Under the pieces are notes generated by a model. It did not search any database. It saw nothing but the letters and a program-made list of their open reading frames with translations, and had not been told where the DNA came from. Shown one piece after another: positions 1 through 5,493 of a stretch of 9,363 bases of DNA; the stretch's first letter is position 1, and every line of letters begins with the position of its first letter. The position numbers and the translations under genes are program-made. The stretch lies in assembly GCA_046594105.1 (NCBI GenBank), contig JBKJQB010000126.1, forward strand, positions 1 through 9,363. Direction: 5' to 3'. Origin of the DNA: JBDSGC01 sp046594105. GTDB lineage: Bacteria > Acidobacteriota > Thermoanaerobaculia > Gp7-AA8.

Positions 1-702
1 TCCGCTTCTTACCTGGACATCACCGCCGACATCCTCCGTGCCTTCGGTGCAGAGGTGCACCGGACCGGCAACGTGATCGCGGTCCATGCAGCGCGACTGC
101 GGCGCGACGAGTACCGCGTGGAAGGTGATTACTCCTCCGCCTCGTACTGGTTTGCGGCGGCGGCGGCCACCGGCGGCACCATGCACGTTCGCGGGCTGAC
201 TCATCCCAGCGCGCAGGGCGACGCCCGGTTTCTGGACATCCTGTCGGAGATGGGATGCCAGGTGATCCTCGACGAAGAAGGCACCGTCACCGTGACCGGC
301 ACCGATGCATTGCGCGGTGGACGGTTCGATTGCAACAGCTGTCCCGATCTGGTGCCCACGCTTGCGGCGATCGCCCCGCTGGCCAGCAGTCCCGTCGAAA
401 TCGTCAACGTCGCCAATCTACGGGTCAAAGAGTCCGACCGTCTGGCCACCATCACCGCGGAGCTGCGAAAACTCGGGGCCACCGTCACCGAGAGCTCCGA
501 CGCCTTGCGCATCGAGCCGGGCTGGTCGGACGATCCCGTCACCGTGGAGACCCACAATGACCACCGGATCGCCATGGCCTTCGCCATCGCCGGCCTGGCC
601 CGTGGGGGGGTGACCATCGCCAATGAAGGAGTGGTCTCCAAGTCCTATCCCCGTTTCTGGAGGACGCTGTCGGAAGTGGTGCGGCCAAGGCCTGACGGAT
701 GA
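1..702 (+). CDS. aroA: 3-phosphoshikimate 1-carboxyvinyltransferase (EPSP synthase), C-terminal part
   Basis: This enzyme joins shikimate-3-phosphate and phosphoenolpyruvate to make EPSP, the sixth step of the cytosolic shikimate pathway to aromatic amino acids. The frame is already open at base 1, so 233 residues remain of a protein usually about 430 long; the GTG at 55 is internal, not the start. Family blocks occur in order: GDYSSAS (nt 124-144), PDLVPT (nt 343-360) with the catalytic-type Asp, KESDR (nt 427-441), HNDHRIAM (nt 553-576) and SKSYPRFW near the C terminus. These match the substrate-binding and catalytic motifs of the EPSP synthase fold. The TGA stop is at 700-702. The next gene on the same strand starts 192 bp downstream with its own ribosome binding site, so co-transcription is possible but not shown. 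Identification is secure; the missing N terminus is only a window-edge effect. Confidence 0.96.
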   Translation, partial: SASYLDITADILRAFGAEVHRTGNVIAVHAARLRRDEYRVEGDYSSASYWFAAAAATGGTMHVRGLTHPSAQGDARFLDILSEMGCQVILDEEGTVTVTGTDALRGGRFDCNSCPDLVPTLAAIAPLASSPVEIVNVANLRVKESDRLATITAELRKLGATVTESSDALRIEPGWSDDPVTVETHNDHRIAMAFAIAGLARGGVTIANEGVVSKSYPRFWRTLSEVVRPRPDG

Positions 703-894
703 GTCGATCCCGTGCGGTTCGGCCGGCTTCGGTACAATACCGCGCGATCATGTACACCGACCGGCTGCTCAAAGGTGTGCCCGGCCTGATCTCCACTCAC
801 CGCCCGCACGCACTCCCATTCTCCGCCACCATCGGAGATCCCGCTCCGCACCCGACCTGGGGCGCTGCGGACGGGCCGGGCTAAGGAAGTCGCC

Positions 895-2256
895 GTGCCC
901 GCTGAAGCGCTCGACACACCCACCTGGTATCTGCTGCTCGCGCTGCTGTTCATCATCGCGAACGGTTTTTTCGTGGCCGCAGAGTTTGCCTTCATCAAGG
1001 TGCGCTCGACACAGCTGGCCGAGCTGGCTGCTCGTGGCAGCTCGCGAGCGCGCATGGCGCGCCGCATCACCAAGAAGCTCGACAGCTATCTCTCCGCGAT
1101 GCAACTCGGAATCACCCTGTTCTCGCTGGCCCTGGGCTGGGTGGGCGAGCCTGCCTTCGTGCGGCTCATCGAGCCGCATCTCCGGCCGCTCGGCATCATC
1201 AGCACTGCCGCGGCGCATACGGTCAGCGCCACGTTCGCATTCATCATCATCTCGACGCTGCACATCATCTTCGGCGAGACCGGCCCGAAGTACATCGCCA
1301 TCGACAAGCCGGTGGCGACGTCGCTGTGGGTGGCGCACCTGGTGCGCGCGTTCTACGTCGCTATGTATCCGATCATCTGGGTGCTCAACGGCGTGTCCAA
1401 CTTCGTGCTCCGGATCATCGGGATCCGGCCGGCCAGCGAGCATCAGGCGGCGCACTCCCAGGAGGAGCTGCGGCTGATCCTGGCCTCATCGGAGAAAGCG
1501 GGCATCCTCTCCGAAGAAAACCGGGAGATCATCGAAGGAGTCTTCCAGTTCTCCAAACGGACGGCGCGCCAGATCATGGTCCCGCGCACCGATGTGTCGT
1601 TCGTATCGACAAAGCTGAGCATCGAACAGAACCTCGAGGTCATCCGCACCACCCGCCACACCCGCTATCCGCTCTGCGACGGCACGCTCGATCAGACCGT
1701 GGGGCTGATCCACGTGAAGGATCTCTTCCTGGCGCAGCTCGGCGGTCCGGGACGGCCTCTGGCGGAGTTGAAACGCGAAGTGCTGTTCGTCCCCGAGAAC
1801 AGCACGGTCGATGCGCTGCTCTCCCAGTTCATCGAGCACAAGACGCACATGGCCATCATCCTGGACGAGTACGGCGGCGCGTCGGGCATCGTGTCGCTGG
1901 AAAACATCACCGAGGAGCTGTTCGGCCAGATCCAGGACGAGTTCGATCGCGAGCGTCCGGAGATCGAGCCGCTGGGCAACGGCAAGTACCGGGTTCGCGG
2001 CGACTATCTGATCGAGGATCTCGCGGACCGCCTGAAGATCGATGTGGGCGAACCGGCCGAGGAAACGATCGGCGGCTACGTGGTGGCCAAGATCGGGCGC
2101 GAGGTGTCGCCAGGCGATCGCACGAACATGAACGACCTCGACATCGAAGTGCTGGATGCGGAGCGCTACCGAGTGCGCTGGGTCATGGTGCAGATGCCGA
2201 TGCCGGCGACCGAAGAAGCCGACGAGCCCGAGGGCAAGGCAGACGCGGAAGAGTAA
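895..2256 (+). CDS. CorC/HlyC-type (CNNM-like) membrane protein: DUF21, CBS pair and CorC_HlyC domains
   Basis: This inner-membrane protein belongs to the family annotated as hemolysin, CorC or CNNM-like, implicated in Mg2+/Co2+ efflux or Mg2+ homeostasis; the transported ion cannot be told from sequence. It has 453 residues, normal for the family. The start is GTG 895, chosen because AAGGAAG lies at 883-889, five bases upstream. Domains in order: DUF21 at about residues 8-190, with hydrophobic segments near 11-28, 70-85, 108-126 and 145-175 and the motifs ANGFFVAAEFA (22-32), QLGITLFSLALGW (70-82) and GETGPK (127-132). A CBS pair follows at about 215-345, with RQIMVPRTD (225-233), RYPLCDG (257-263), GLIHVKDLF (270-278) and ILDEYGGASGIV (322-333). 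The CorC_HlyC domain is at about 355-437, ending in an acidic tail. The TAA stop at 2254-2256 is followed by a palindromic repeat cluster that could terminate transcription. Confidence 0.94.
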   Translation: MPAEALDTPTWYLLLALLFIIANGFFVAAEFAFIKVRSTQLAELAARGSSRARMARRITKKLDSYLSAMQLGITLFSLALGWVGEPAFVRLIEPHLRPLGIISTAAAHTVSATFAFIIISTLHIIFGETGPKYIAIDKPVATSLWVAHLVRAFYVAMYPIIWVLNGVSNFVLRIIGIRPASEHQAAHSQEELRLILASSEKAGILSEENREIIEGVFQFSKRTARQIMVPRTDVSFVSTKLSIEQNLEVIRTTRHTRYPLCDGTLDQTVGLIHVKDLFLAQLGGPGRPLAELKREVLFVPENSTVDALLSQFIEHKTHMAIILDEYGGASGIVSLENITEELFGQIQDEFDRERPEIEPLGNGKYRVRGDYLIEDLADRLKIDVGEPAEETIGGYVVAKIGREVSPGDRTNMNDLDIEVLDAERYRVRWVMVQMPMPATEEADEPEGKADAEE

Positions 2257-2262
2257 GCCCTG

Positions 2263-2390
2263 GTAGCGCCGGCATCCCTCGTTACGCCGGCATCCTGCCG
2301 GCCGTGTCGCGGGCATCCTTGCCCGCGGGAGTTCGCCCAGTCGCGCCGGCTGGAAGCCGACGCCACGGCCGGCAAGGATGCCGGCGCTAC
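2263..2390. repeat. Nested REP-like palindromic repeat cluster
   Basis: The outer arms are a perfect 15-bp inverted repeat, GTAGCGCCGGCATCC at 2263-2277 and its complement at 2376-2390. A second, degenerate copy of the left arm follows at 2282-2305 and can pair with 2364-2390. Inside lies a perfect 7-bp hairpin, CGCGGGC (2308-2314) with GCCCGCG (2321-2327), loop ATCCTT. The CGGCATCC(TT)G core therefore recurs at least four times in 128 bp. The cluster starts seven bases after the CorC/HlyC stop codon. REP/BIME-type elements of this look are common in intergenic DNA of GC-rich bacteria. It may act as a terminator or 3'-end stabiliser, but no T-tract follows. Confidence 0.85.
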
Positions 2391-2432
2391 GAGAGGCCTC
2401 GCGGGCGACGCGGCGCACCGCATCACGCAACG

Positions 2433-2567
2433 TTACGAGTGGTGGAACAGATTTGTAATCGCCTTCCACGCACGCGTCAGCAAGTTCGTTTTGGGGGCCT
2501 CGTGTGCGACATGTTTGCGCGAGAGTTTTGCTTCCTTCAGGATGGTATCCGTCTGCTGAATTCGCAT
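2433..2567 (-). CDS. Possible 44-residue small protein with perfect Shine-Dalgarno site
   Basis: This is a short minus-strand ORF in the convergent gap. ATG is at 2567-2565 and TAA at 2435-2433, giving 44 residues. AGGAGG (2581-2576) lies exactly eight bases before the ATG, the best ribosome binding site in the window. The product starts MRIQQTDTILKEAKLSRKH and ends AWKAITNLFHHS. It is basic, has no signal peptide or clear membrane segment, and the last third could form an amphipathic helix (LLTRAWKAITNLF). I do not recognise a family. GC is lower than in the flanking genes and third-position GC bias is weaker, so it could be a recent small gene, a toxin- or leader-like peptide, or a remnant. 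No convincing promoter is visible upstream. A plus-strand reading frame overlaps it (see the methyltransferase remnant). Confidence 0.45.
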   Translation of the reverse strand: MRIQQTDTILKEAKLSRKHVAHEAPKTNLLTRAWKAITNLFHHS

Positions 2568-2635
2568 GGAAAACTCCTCCTTGTGACTGCCCTCATTACT
2601 GCGAGTCGGGTGCCACTTTCTTCGCCGGCAATGAC

Positions 2636-2743
2636 ATGAATCGCTCGATGGAAAAGCCGTATTACGGGATCGACGCCCCCGGTGTCATCCGCAACTTCGT
2701 CCTCCTCGCGGCGGGTGGAATCAGGCCGGCTTCAGTCTCCTGA
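2636..2743 (+). pseudogene. N-terminal remnant of a putative class I SAM-dependent methyltransferase gene
   Basis: From ATG 2636 the frame reads MNRSMEKPYYGIDAPGVIRN followed by a hydrophobic stretch, then breaks and stops at TGA 2741-2743. The KPYYGIDAPGVIRNF block resembles, from memory, the N terminus of a group of membrane-anchored class I methyltransferases, in which hydrophobic helices and then the SAM-binding domain follow. Here only 35 residues are open. A shifted frame at about 2725-2810 reads AGFSLLNSTSNLRG and then GRPLLTMAIWFGAT, which could be the next hydrophobic segment after a frameshift. It runs into the 66-bp repeat at 2812, and no SAM-binding GxGxG motif follows. No ribosome binding site is visible. 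I read it as a gene truncated by frameshift and repeat insertion. The family assignment is moderate at best. Confidence 0.4.
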
Positions 2744-2811
2744 ACTCCACCTCGAATCTCCGCGGCTTCGGCCGCCCCTTGCTGACGATGGCCATCTGGT
2801 TCGGAGCGACC

Positions 2812-2877
2812 AGAACGTCTTGGAGCGTGATCTTGGCGGAGCCTTGGGCAACCAGCGCCGCCGGCCGTGCCGGCTAG
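2812..2877 (-). repeat. 66-bp intergenic repeat, copy A (behind the LOG gene)
   Basis: One of three near-identical copies in this window (others at 7698-7763 and 8284-8350). Copy A differs from B by 2 of 66 bases and from C by 3 bases plus one inserted base. Read in the direction of the upstream LOG gene, it begins CTAGCCGGCACGGCCGGC. It contains a 6-bp hairpin (GCCGGC-ACG-GCCGGC), then a second GC structure (GGCG...CGCC enclosing GCC-CAA-GGC), and ends near GACGTTCT. The TAG at 2876-2874 is the stop codon of the LOG gene. No T-tract follows, so it is not a standard intrinsic terminator. No direct target duplication was found at its edges. Confidence 0.9.
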
Positions 2878-3686
2878 CCGCCTTCGATGGCTCCGGTCTT
2901 GGTCGGTGAAGGGTCGTTGTGCGTCGGCGCGAAGTAGGCTTCGCCCTCGTCGCCGCTGGTGGCCACTGCCTGGTCGTGAAAGGCCACCACGATGTCGAGA
3001 ACCTCTTCCGGTGAGTCCACCAGACGGATGCTGTCCACGTCCGCCTGCAGGATGTTGTTCTCCGGCAGAACCGTCGATCGCAGCCAGTCGATCAGGCCGC
3101 CCCAGTAGGCCTTGCCATAGAGAATCACCGGAAAGTTGGTGATCTTCTTGGTCTGGATCAGGGTGAGCGCGCCCATCAGCTCATCGAGCGTTCCAAAGCC
3201 TCCCGGAAAGGTGATGAAGGCCTCGGAGTATTTGATGAACATCGTCTTGCGCACGAAGAAGTAGCGGAAGGTCATGGCCCGGTCGACGAAGGGATTGAGC
3301 TCCTGCTCGAAGGGCAGCTCGATGTTGCAGCCGATCGACAGCGCCCCTGCCTTGCGGGCACCCTCATTCGCCGCGCGCATGATGCCGGGGCCGCCTCCGG
3401 TGATGACGGCGAATCCCGCCTTGCCGACCAACTCCGCCGTGCGTACCGCTGCGCCGTAAAAGTCATTGGAAAGCTGCGTGCGCGCGGAACCGAAGATCGA
3501 CACGGCGGGATAGACGCCGGCCAGATGATCGAATCCGGCCACGAACTCGCTGGTGATCCGCAGGACGCGCCAGGAGTCGCTCTGCAGCGCCTCCGCGCGG
3601 GTGGGACGGTTGAGAAGGCGCCGGTCCTCGAGGGCCTGGCGCGGTTTGGGTGGGATGTGGAGCTCGTTCGGTGACTTGATGTCCAT
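2874..3686 (-). CDS. LOG/TIGR00730 family Rossmann-fold protein (putative nucleoside-monophosphate phosphoribohydrolase)
   Basis: Members of this family cleave the N-glycosidic bond of AMP-like nucleotides or cytokinin riboside monophosphates. In most bacteria the physiological substrate is unknown. Of 270 residues, the Rossmann core spans about 60-235. The nucleotide-binding block GGGPGIMRAANEGA is at 97-110, an R-K pair at 146-147 and the signature PGGFGTLDE at 161-169, which together identify the family. The N-terminal 55 residues are an extension rich in charged residues, and the last 30 residues are low in complexity. The start is ATG 3686-3684. There is no Shine-Dalgarno site, but a TACAAT box sits seven bases upstream, suggesting leaderless translation. 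The TAG stop is formed by the first bases of the 66-bp repeat copy A. In the same frame past this stop, another 50 sense codons follow before TGA at 2723-2721. The gene is downstream of the lipoprotein gene on the same strand but separated from it by a strong hairpin. Confidence 0.9.
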   Translation of the reverse strand: MDIKSPNELHIPPKPRQALEDRRLLNRPTRAEALQSDSWRVLRITSEFVAGFDHLAGVYPAVSIFGSARTQLSNDFYGAAVRTAELVGKAGFAVITGGGPGIMRAANEGARKAGALSIGCNIELPFEQELNPFVDRAMTFRYFFVRKTMFIKYSEAFITFPGGFGTLDELMGALTLIQTKKITNFPVILYGKAYWGGLIDWLRSTVLPENNILQADVDSIRLVDSPEEVLDIVVAFHDQAVATSGDEGEAYFAPTHNDPSPTKTGAIEGG

Positions 3687-3693
3687 GAAGGTA

Positions 3694-3699
3694 ATTGTA
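3694..3699 (-). promoter_or_regulatory. Candidate -10 box (TACAAT) for a leaderless LOG transcript
   Basis: TACAAT on the minus strand (3699-3694) ends seven bases before the LOG ATG at 3686. A sigma-70-type start about seven bases downstream would fall on the ATG itself. No Shine-Dalgarno sequence exists in the seven intervening bases. No good -35 hexamer is seen; its expected position lies inside the GC hairpin at 3707-3736. This is an inference from spacing only. Confidence 0.4.
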
Positions 3700-3706
3700 A
3701 CGGCTG

Positions 3707-3736
3707 GCTCGCGCGCGGATGGACCCGCGCGCGAGC
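3707..3736 (-). terminator. Perfect 12-bp GC hairpin after the lipoprotein gene
   Basis: Arms GCTCGCGCGCGG (3707-3718) and CCGCGCGCGAGC (3725-3736) pair perfectly around a 6-base loop. The hairpin begins ten bases after the lipoprotein stop codon (3747) and ends 20 bases before the LOG ATG. In minus-strand transcripts it is followed by CAGCCGTTACAATTACC, not a U-run, so a classical intrinsic terminator is not complete. It may still pause or terminate transcription, or protect the lipoprotein mRNA 3' end. It separates the two genes into likely different transcription units. Confidence 0.6.
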
Positions 3737-3746
3737 TGCGCCACGA

Positions 3747-4229
3747 TTACTTTCTCAGCTTGATGACCGCAGTCTCCACGAGCTTGTCGCCCGGCAGATC
3801 GGTCTGCCATGCCGTCACTTTCAGGCTGCCCGTCTCGGACATCGTTCCGAACGCGGTGCGCACCTTGTAGCGGATGGTGGTGTCTTCCGCCGGCTGCACG
3901 CTGCTCATGGTGTAGTGATAGACGTTCGTGCCGGGATCGTGCATCGGATTGATTCCGCGACCGTGGGTCTCGTCCAGCACCACCAGCTGCGAGGGCAGCT
4001 CCACATCCACCATCACGTCGTGAACCGTCTTCACGCCGCGGTTGCTCACGATCACGTCGAGGTTGTCCTCGCCACCGTCCGGCAGGTCCATCGGATGGGT
4101 GATGTTGATCTTGAGCAGCTGTCCACGGGAGGTCACGGCCATGCCGCTCGATTTGCAGCCTGCCATCACCACCAGCGTCAGAGCGAGGATGGTGAGCGCA
4201 GCCAGGTTCAGAATTCGTTTCGTTCTCAT
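3747..4229 (-). CDS. Small lipoprotein with a DUF11/CARDB-like beta-sandwich domain
   Basis: The 160-residue precursor has a basic N terminus (MRTKR), a hydrophobic stretch at about 8-22 and a lipobox VMAGC with the lipidated Cys at position 25. Lysine at +2 does not mark inner-membrane retention, so outer-membrane attachment is likely in a diderm. Residues about 36-158 resemble an Ig-like or DUF11/CARDB-type fold: alternating beta-strand patterns, an early DNLDVIVSNRGVKTVHDVMV segment and a late TTIRYKVRTAF strand. No catalytic residues are evident, so an adhesive or structural role is the best guess. ATG 4229 was chosen because AAGGAG (4244-4239) lies nine bases upstream. The gene diverges from the sugar kinase across a gap of about 100 bp and is followed by a strong GC hairpin. 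The lipoprotein call is firm and the domain name tentative. Confidence 0.82.
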   Translation of the reverse strand: MRTKRILNLAALTILALTLVVMAGCKSSGMAVTSRGQLLKINITHPMDLPDGGEDNLDVIVSNRGVKTVHDVMVDVELPSQLVVLDETHGRGINPMHDPGTNVYHYTMSSVQPAEDTTIRYKVRTAFGTMSETGSLKVTAWQTDLPGDKLVETAVIKLRK

Positions 4230-4318
4230 ATCGAAATTCTCCTTATTCGTCGATGCTGCCTCGCCGCCGAGACGAGGATCTACGGTTCTGGAACTGCAAG
4301 GACCAGTCCGGCCTGATA

Positions 4319-4324
4319 CATAAT
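4319..4324 (+). promoter_or_regulatory. Candidate -10 box (CATAAT) for a leaderless kinase transcript
   Basis: CATAAT at 4319-4324, within TACATAAT, ends six bases before the kinase ATG at 4331. No Shine-Dalgarno sequence is present in front of this ATG. The spacing fits a transcript starting at or next to the start codon. No convincing -35 box is visible. The same 100-bp gap must also hold the promoter for the divergent lipoprotein gene, which by contrast has a good ribosome binding site. Confidence 0.4.
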
Positions 4325-4330
4325 CGAGTC

Positions 4331-5287
4331 ATGGACGTCTTCCTGGGGGTTGATGGGGGCGCTTCGAAAACGGCCGCGCTCGTCACGGATGAGAACGGCA
4401 AGGCCCTCGGAAGCGGACTGGCCGGGCCCTCCAACCACTTGCGCGTCGGCGTGGAGACTGCCGCTCGCAACATCGAGCGAGCGGTCAACAAGGCGCTGGT
4501 GGCCGGCGATGTGGCCAGCCGCGAGATCGTCTGGGCCTACTGCGGAATCGCCGGAGCCGATCATCCCGCCCACCGTCAGGAGGTGGTCGATTCCCTCAGC
4601 ATCTTCTTTCCCCGCGGCAACTTCACGGTCGACAACGACGCTCGGATCGCGCTGACCGGCGCCATCGGTTTCGGCGCCGGAGCGGTGATCATCGCCGGAA
4701 CCGGATCGGTGGCCTTCGGCCGCAACGAAGAGGGCGTGGAAGTTCGAGTGGGCGGATGGGGCCCCACGATCGGCGATGAAGGCAGCGGCTTCGCCATCGC
4801 CCGCCAGGGACTCGCTGCGGTGATGCGGGCCTTCGACGGACGCGGCCCGGCCACTCGCATGACCGAGATGCTCCTCGACCAGCACTCCATGAAACCGGAG
4901 GATGTGCCCCGCTTCGTCTACGCGCAGACCACGCACGCCGACGACATCGCGCGCTTCGGCAAGCTGGTGATCGAAGCGGCGTCGGAGAACGACGCCGTGG
5001 CTTGCGACGTTCTGGAGCGCGCTGCGCACGAGCTGGCAGCCTCGGTGCTCGCCGTGGCCCGAAGGCTCGATCTCGTGGCCAGCTCGTTTCCGGTGGCTTA
5101 CGTCGGCGGCGCCTTCAACGCGGGCGCGCCGCTGCTCGGACCGATGTCGAAAGCGATCATGGCCGGGGCTCCGCTGGCGCACATCGGACCTCCCATGCAC
5201 ACCCCGGTCGAAGGGGCCGCGCAGATGGCCAAGCGTGCCGCCGCCAACCCGCGCCCCACCCGCACCGCCGAATTCTCACCGAGTTGA
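4331..5287 (+). CDS. BadF/BadG/BcrA/BcrD-type ATPase, probable N-acetylglucosamine or glucosamine kinase
   Basis: This is a cytosolic sugar kinase of the ASKHA fold, expected to phosphorylate an amino sugar with ATP for re-use of cell-wall or chitin-derived sugars. It has 318 residues, close to the usual length. The phosphate-1 motif GVDGGASKT (6-14) sits right at the N terminus, which fixes the start at ATG 4331 rather than the in-frame ATG 78 bases upstream. DNDARIAL (101-108) holds the catalytic-type Asp, GTGSVAFGR (123-131) is phosphate-2, GGWGPTIGDEGSGFAIARQG (141-160) is the block typical of GlcNAc kinases, and VGGAFNAG (258-265) is the adenosine motif. No ribosome binding site is visible, but a CATAAT box lies six bases upstream. 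The exact sugar cannot be read from sequence. The 3' neighbour is a convergent peptidase gene, separated by a palindromic repeat. Confidence 0.88.
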   Translation: MDVFLGVDGGASKTAALVTDENGKALGSGLAGPSNHLRVGVETAARNIERAVNKALVAGDVASREIVWAYCGIAGADHPAHRQEVVDSLSIFFPRGNFTVDNDARIALTGAIGFGAGAVIIAGTGSVAFGRNEEGVEVRVGGWGPTIGDEGSGFAIARQGLAAVMRAFDGRGPATRMTEMLLDQHSMKPEDVPRFVYAQTTHADDIARFGKLVIEAASENDAVACDVLERAAHELAASVLAVARRLDLVASSFPVAYVGGAFNAGAPLLGPMSKAIMAGAPLAHIGPPMHTPVEGAAQMAKRAAANPRPTRTAEFSPS

Positions 5288-5347
5288 GAAGCGTCGGCAC
5301 TGCAGACAGCGGGTCCTGCCCCAGAGGCTTTTGAAGAAATCCCCCAA

Positions 5348-5467
5348 CCGTCATCCTGAGCGGCGTGGGTGGCGGGCGGGAAGCGAAGGATCTGCAAACA
5401 CGAGGATGTGCAGGGAGCAGTTGCCTCGTTGCAGATCCTTCCCCGTCTGCGCGGCTCAGGATGACGG
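5348..5467. repeat. 120-bp imperfect palindrome of the GTCATCCTGAGC...GCTCAGGATGAC type
   Basis: The outer arms are perfect over 14 bp: CCGTCATCCTGAGC (5348-5361) and GCTCAGGATGACGG (5454-5467). Inner arms AAGGATCTGCAA (5386-5397) and TTGCAGATCCTT (5429-5440) pair perfectly over 12 bp. Elements with a GTCATCCTGAGC...AAGGATCT pattern are, from general knowledge, widespread intergenic palindromes in several bacterial phyla. Here it lies between the convergent kinase and peptidase genes, 60 bases after one stop and 26 bases from the other, so it could fold in both transcripts as a two-way terminator. No coding content is seen in 5288-5493. Confidence 0.88.
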
Positions 5468-5493
5468 ACTCAGGGCTCCACTCAAAAGAAAGT

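Noticed and set aside
750..884. A 44-codon frame upstream of the CorC/HlyC gene, with TACAAT at 733-738 eleven bases before its ATG
   Set aside because: Codon and residue use look random (Pro/His/Gly-rich), there is no ribosome binding site and no -35 box. It may hold a promoter, but I cannot support a gene.
877..901. Possible CGGGC/GCCCG hairpin enclosing the CorC/HlyC ribosome binding site and GTG start
   Set aside because: A 5-bp stem with a 15-base loop is expected by chance in GC-rich DNA and is too weak to call a regulatory switch.
1326..2639. Long plus-strand frame of 437 codons over the CorC/HlyC gene, and the minus-strand frame 1486-2469
   Set aside because: Both are Arg/Gly/His-rich shadows of a gene with clear domains and motifs, a common artefact at high GC.
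4280..5200. Minus-strand frame of 306 codons antisense to the sugar kinase
   Set aside because: Composition is His/Gly/Arg-rich with no motif, while the kinase has all family motifs.
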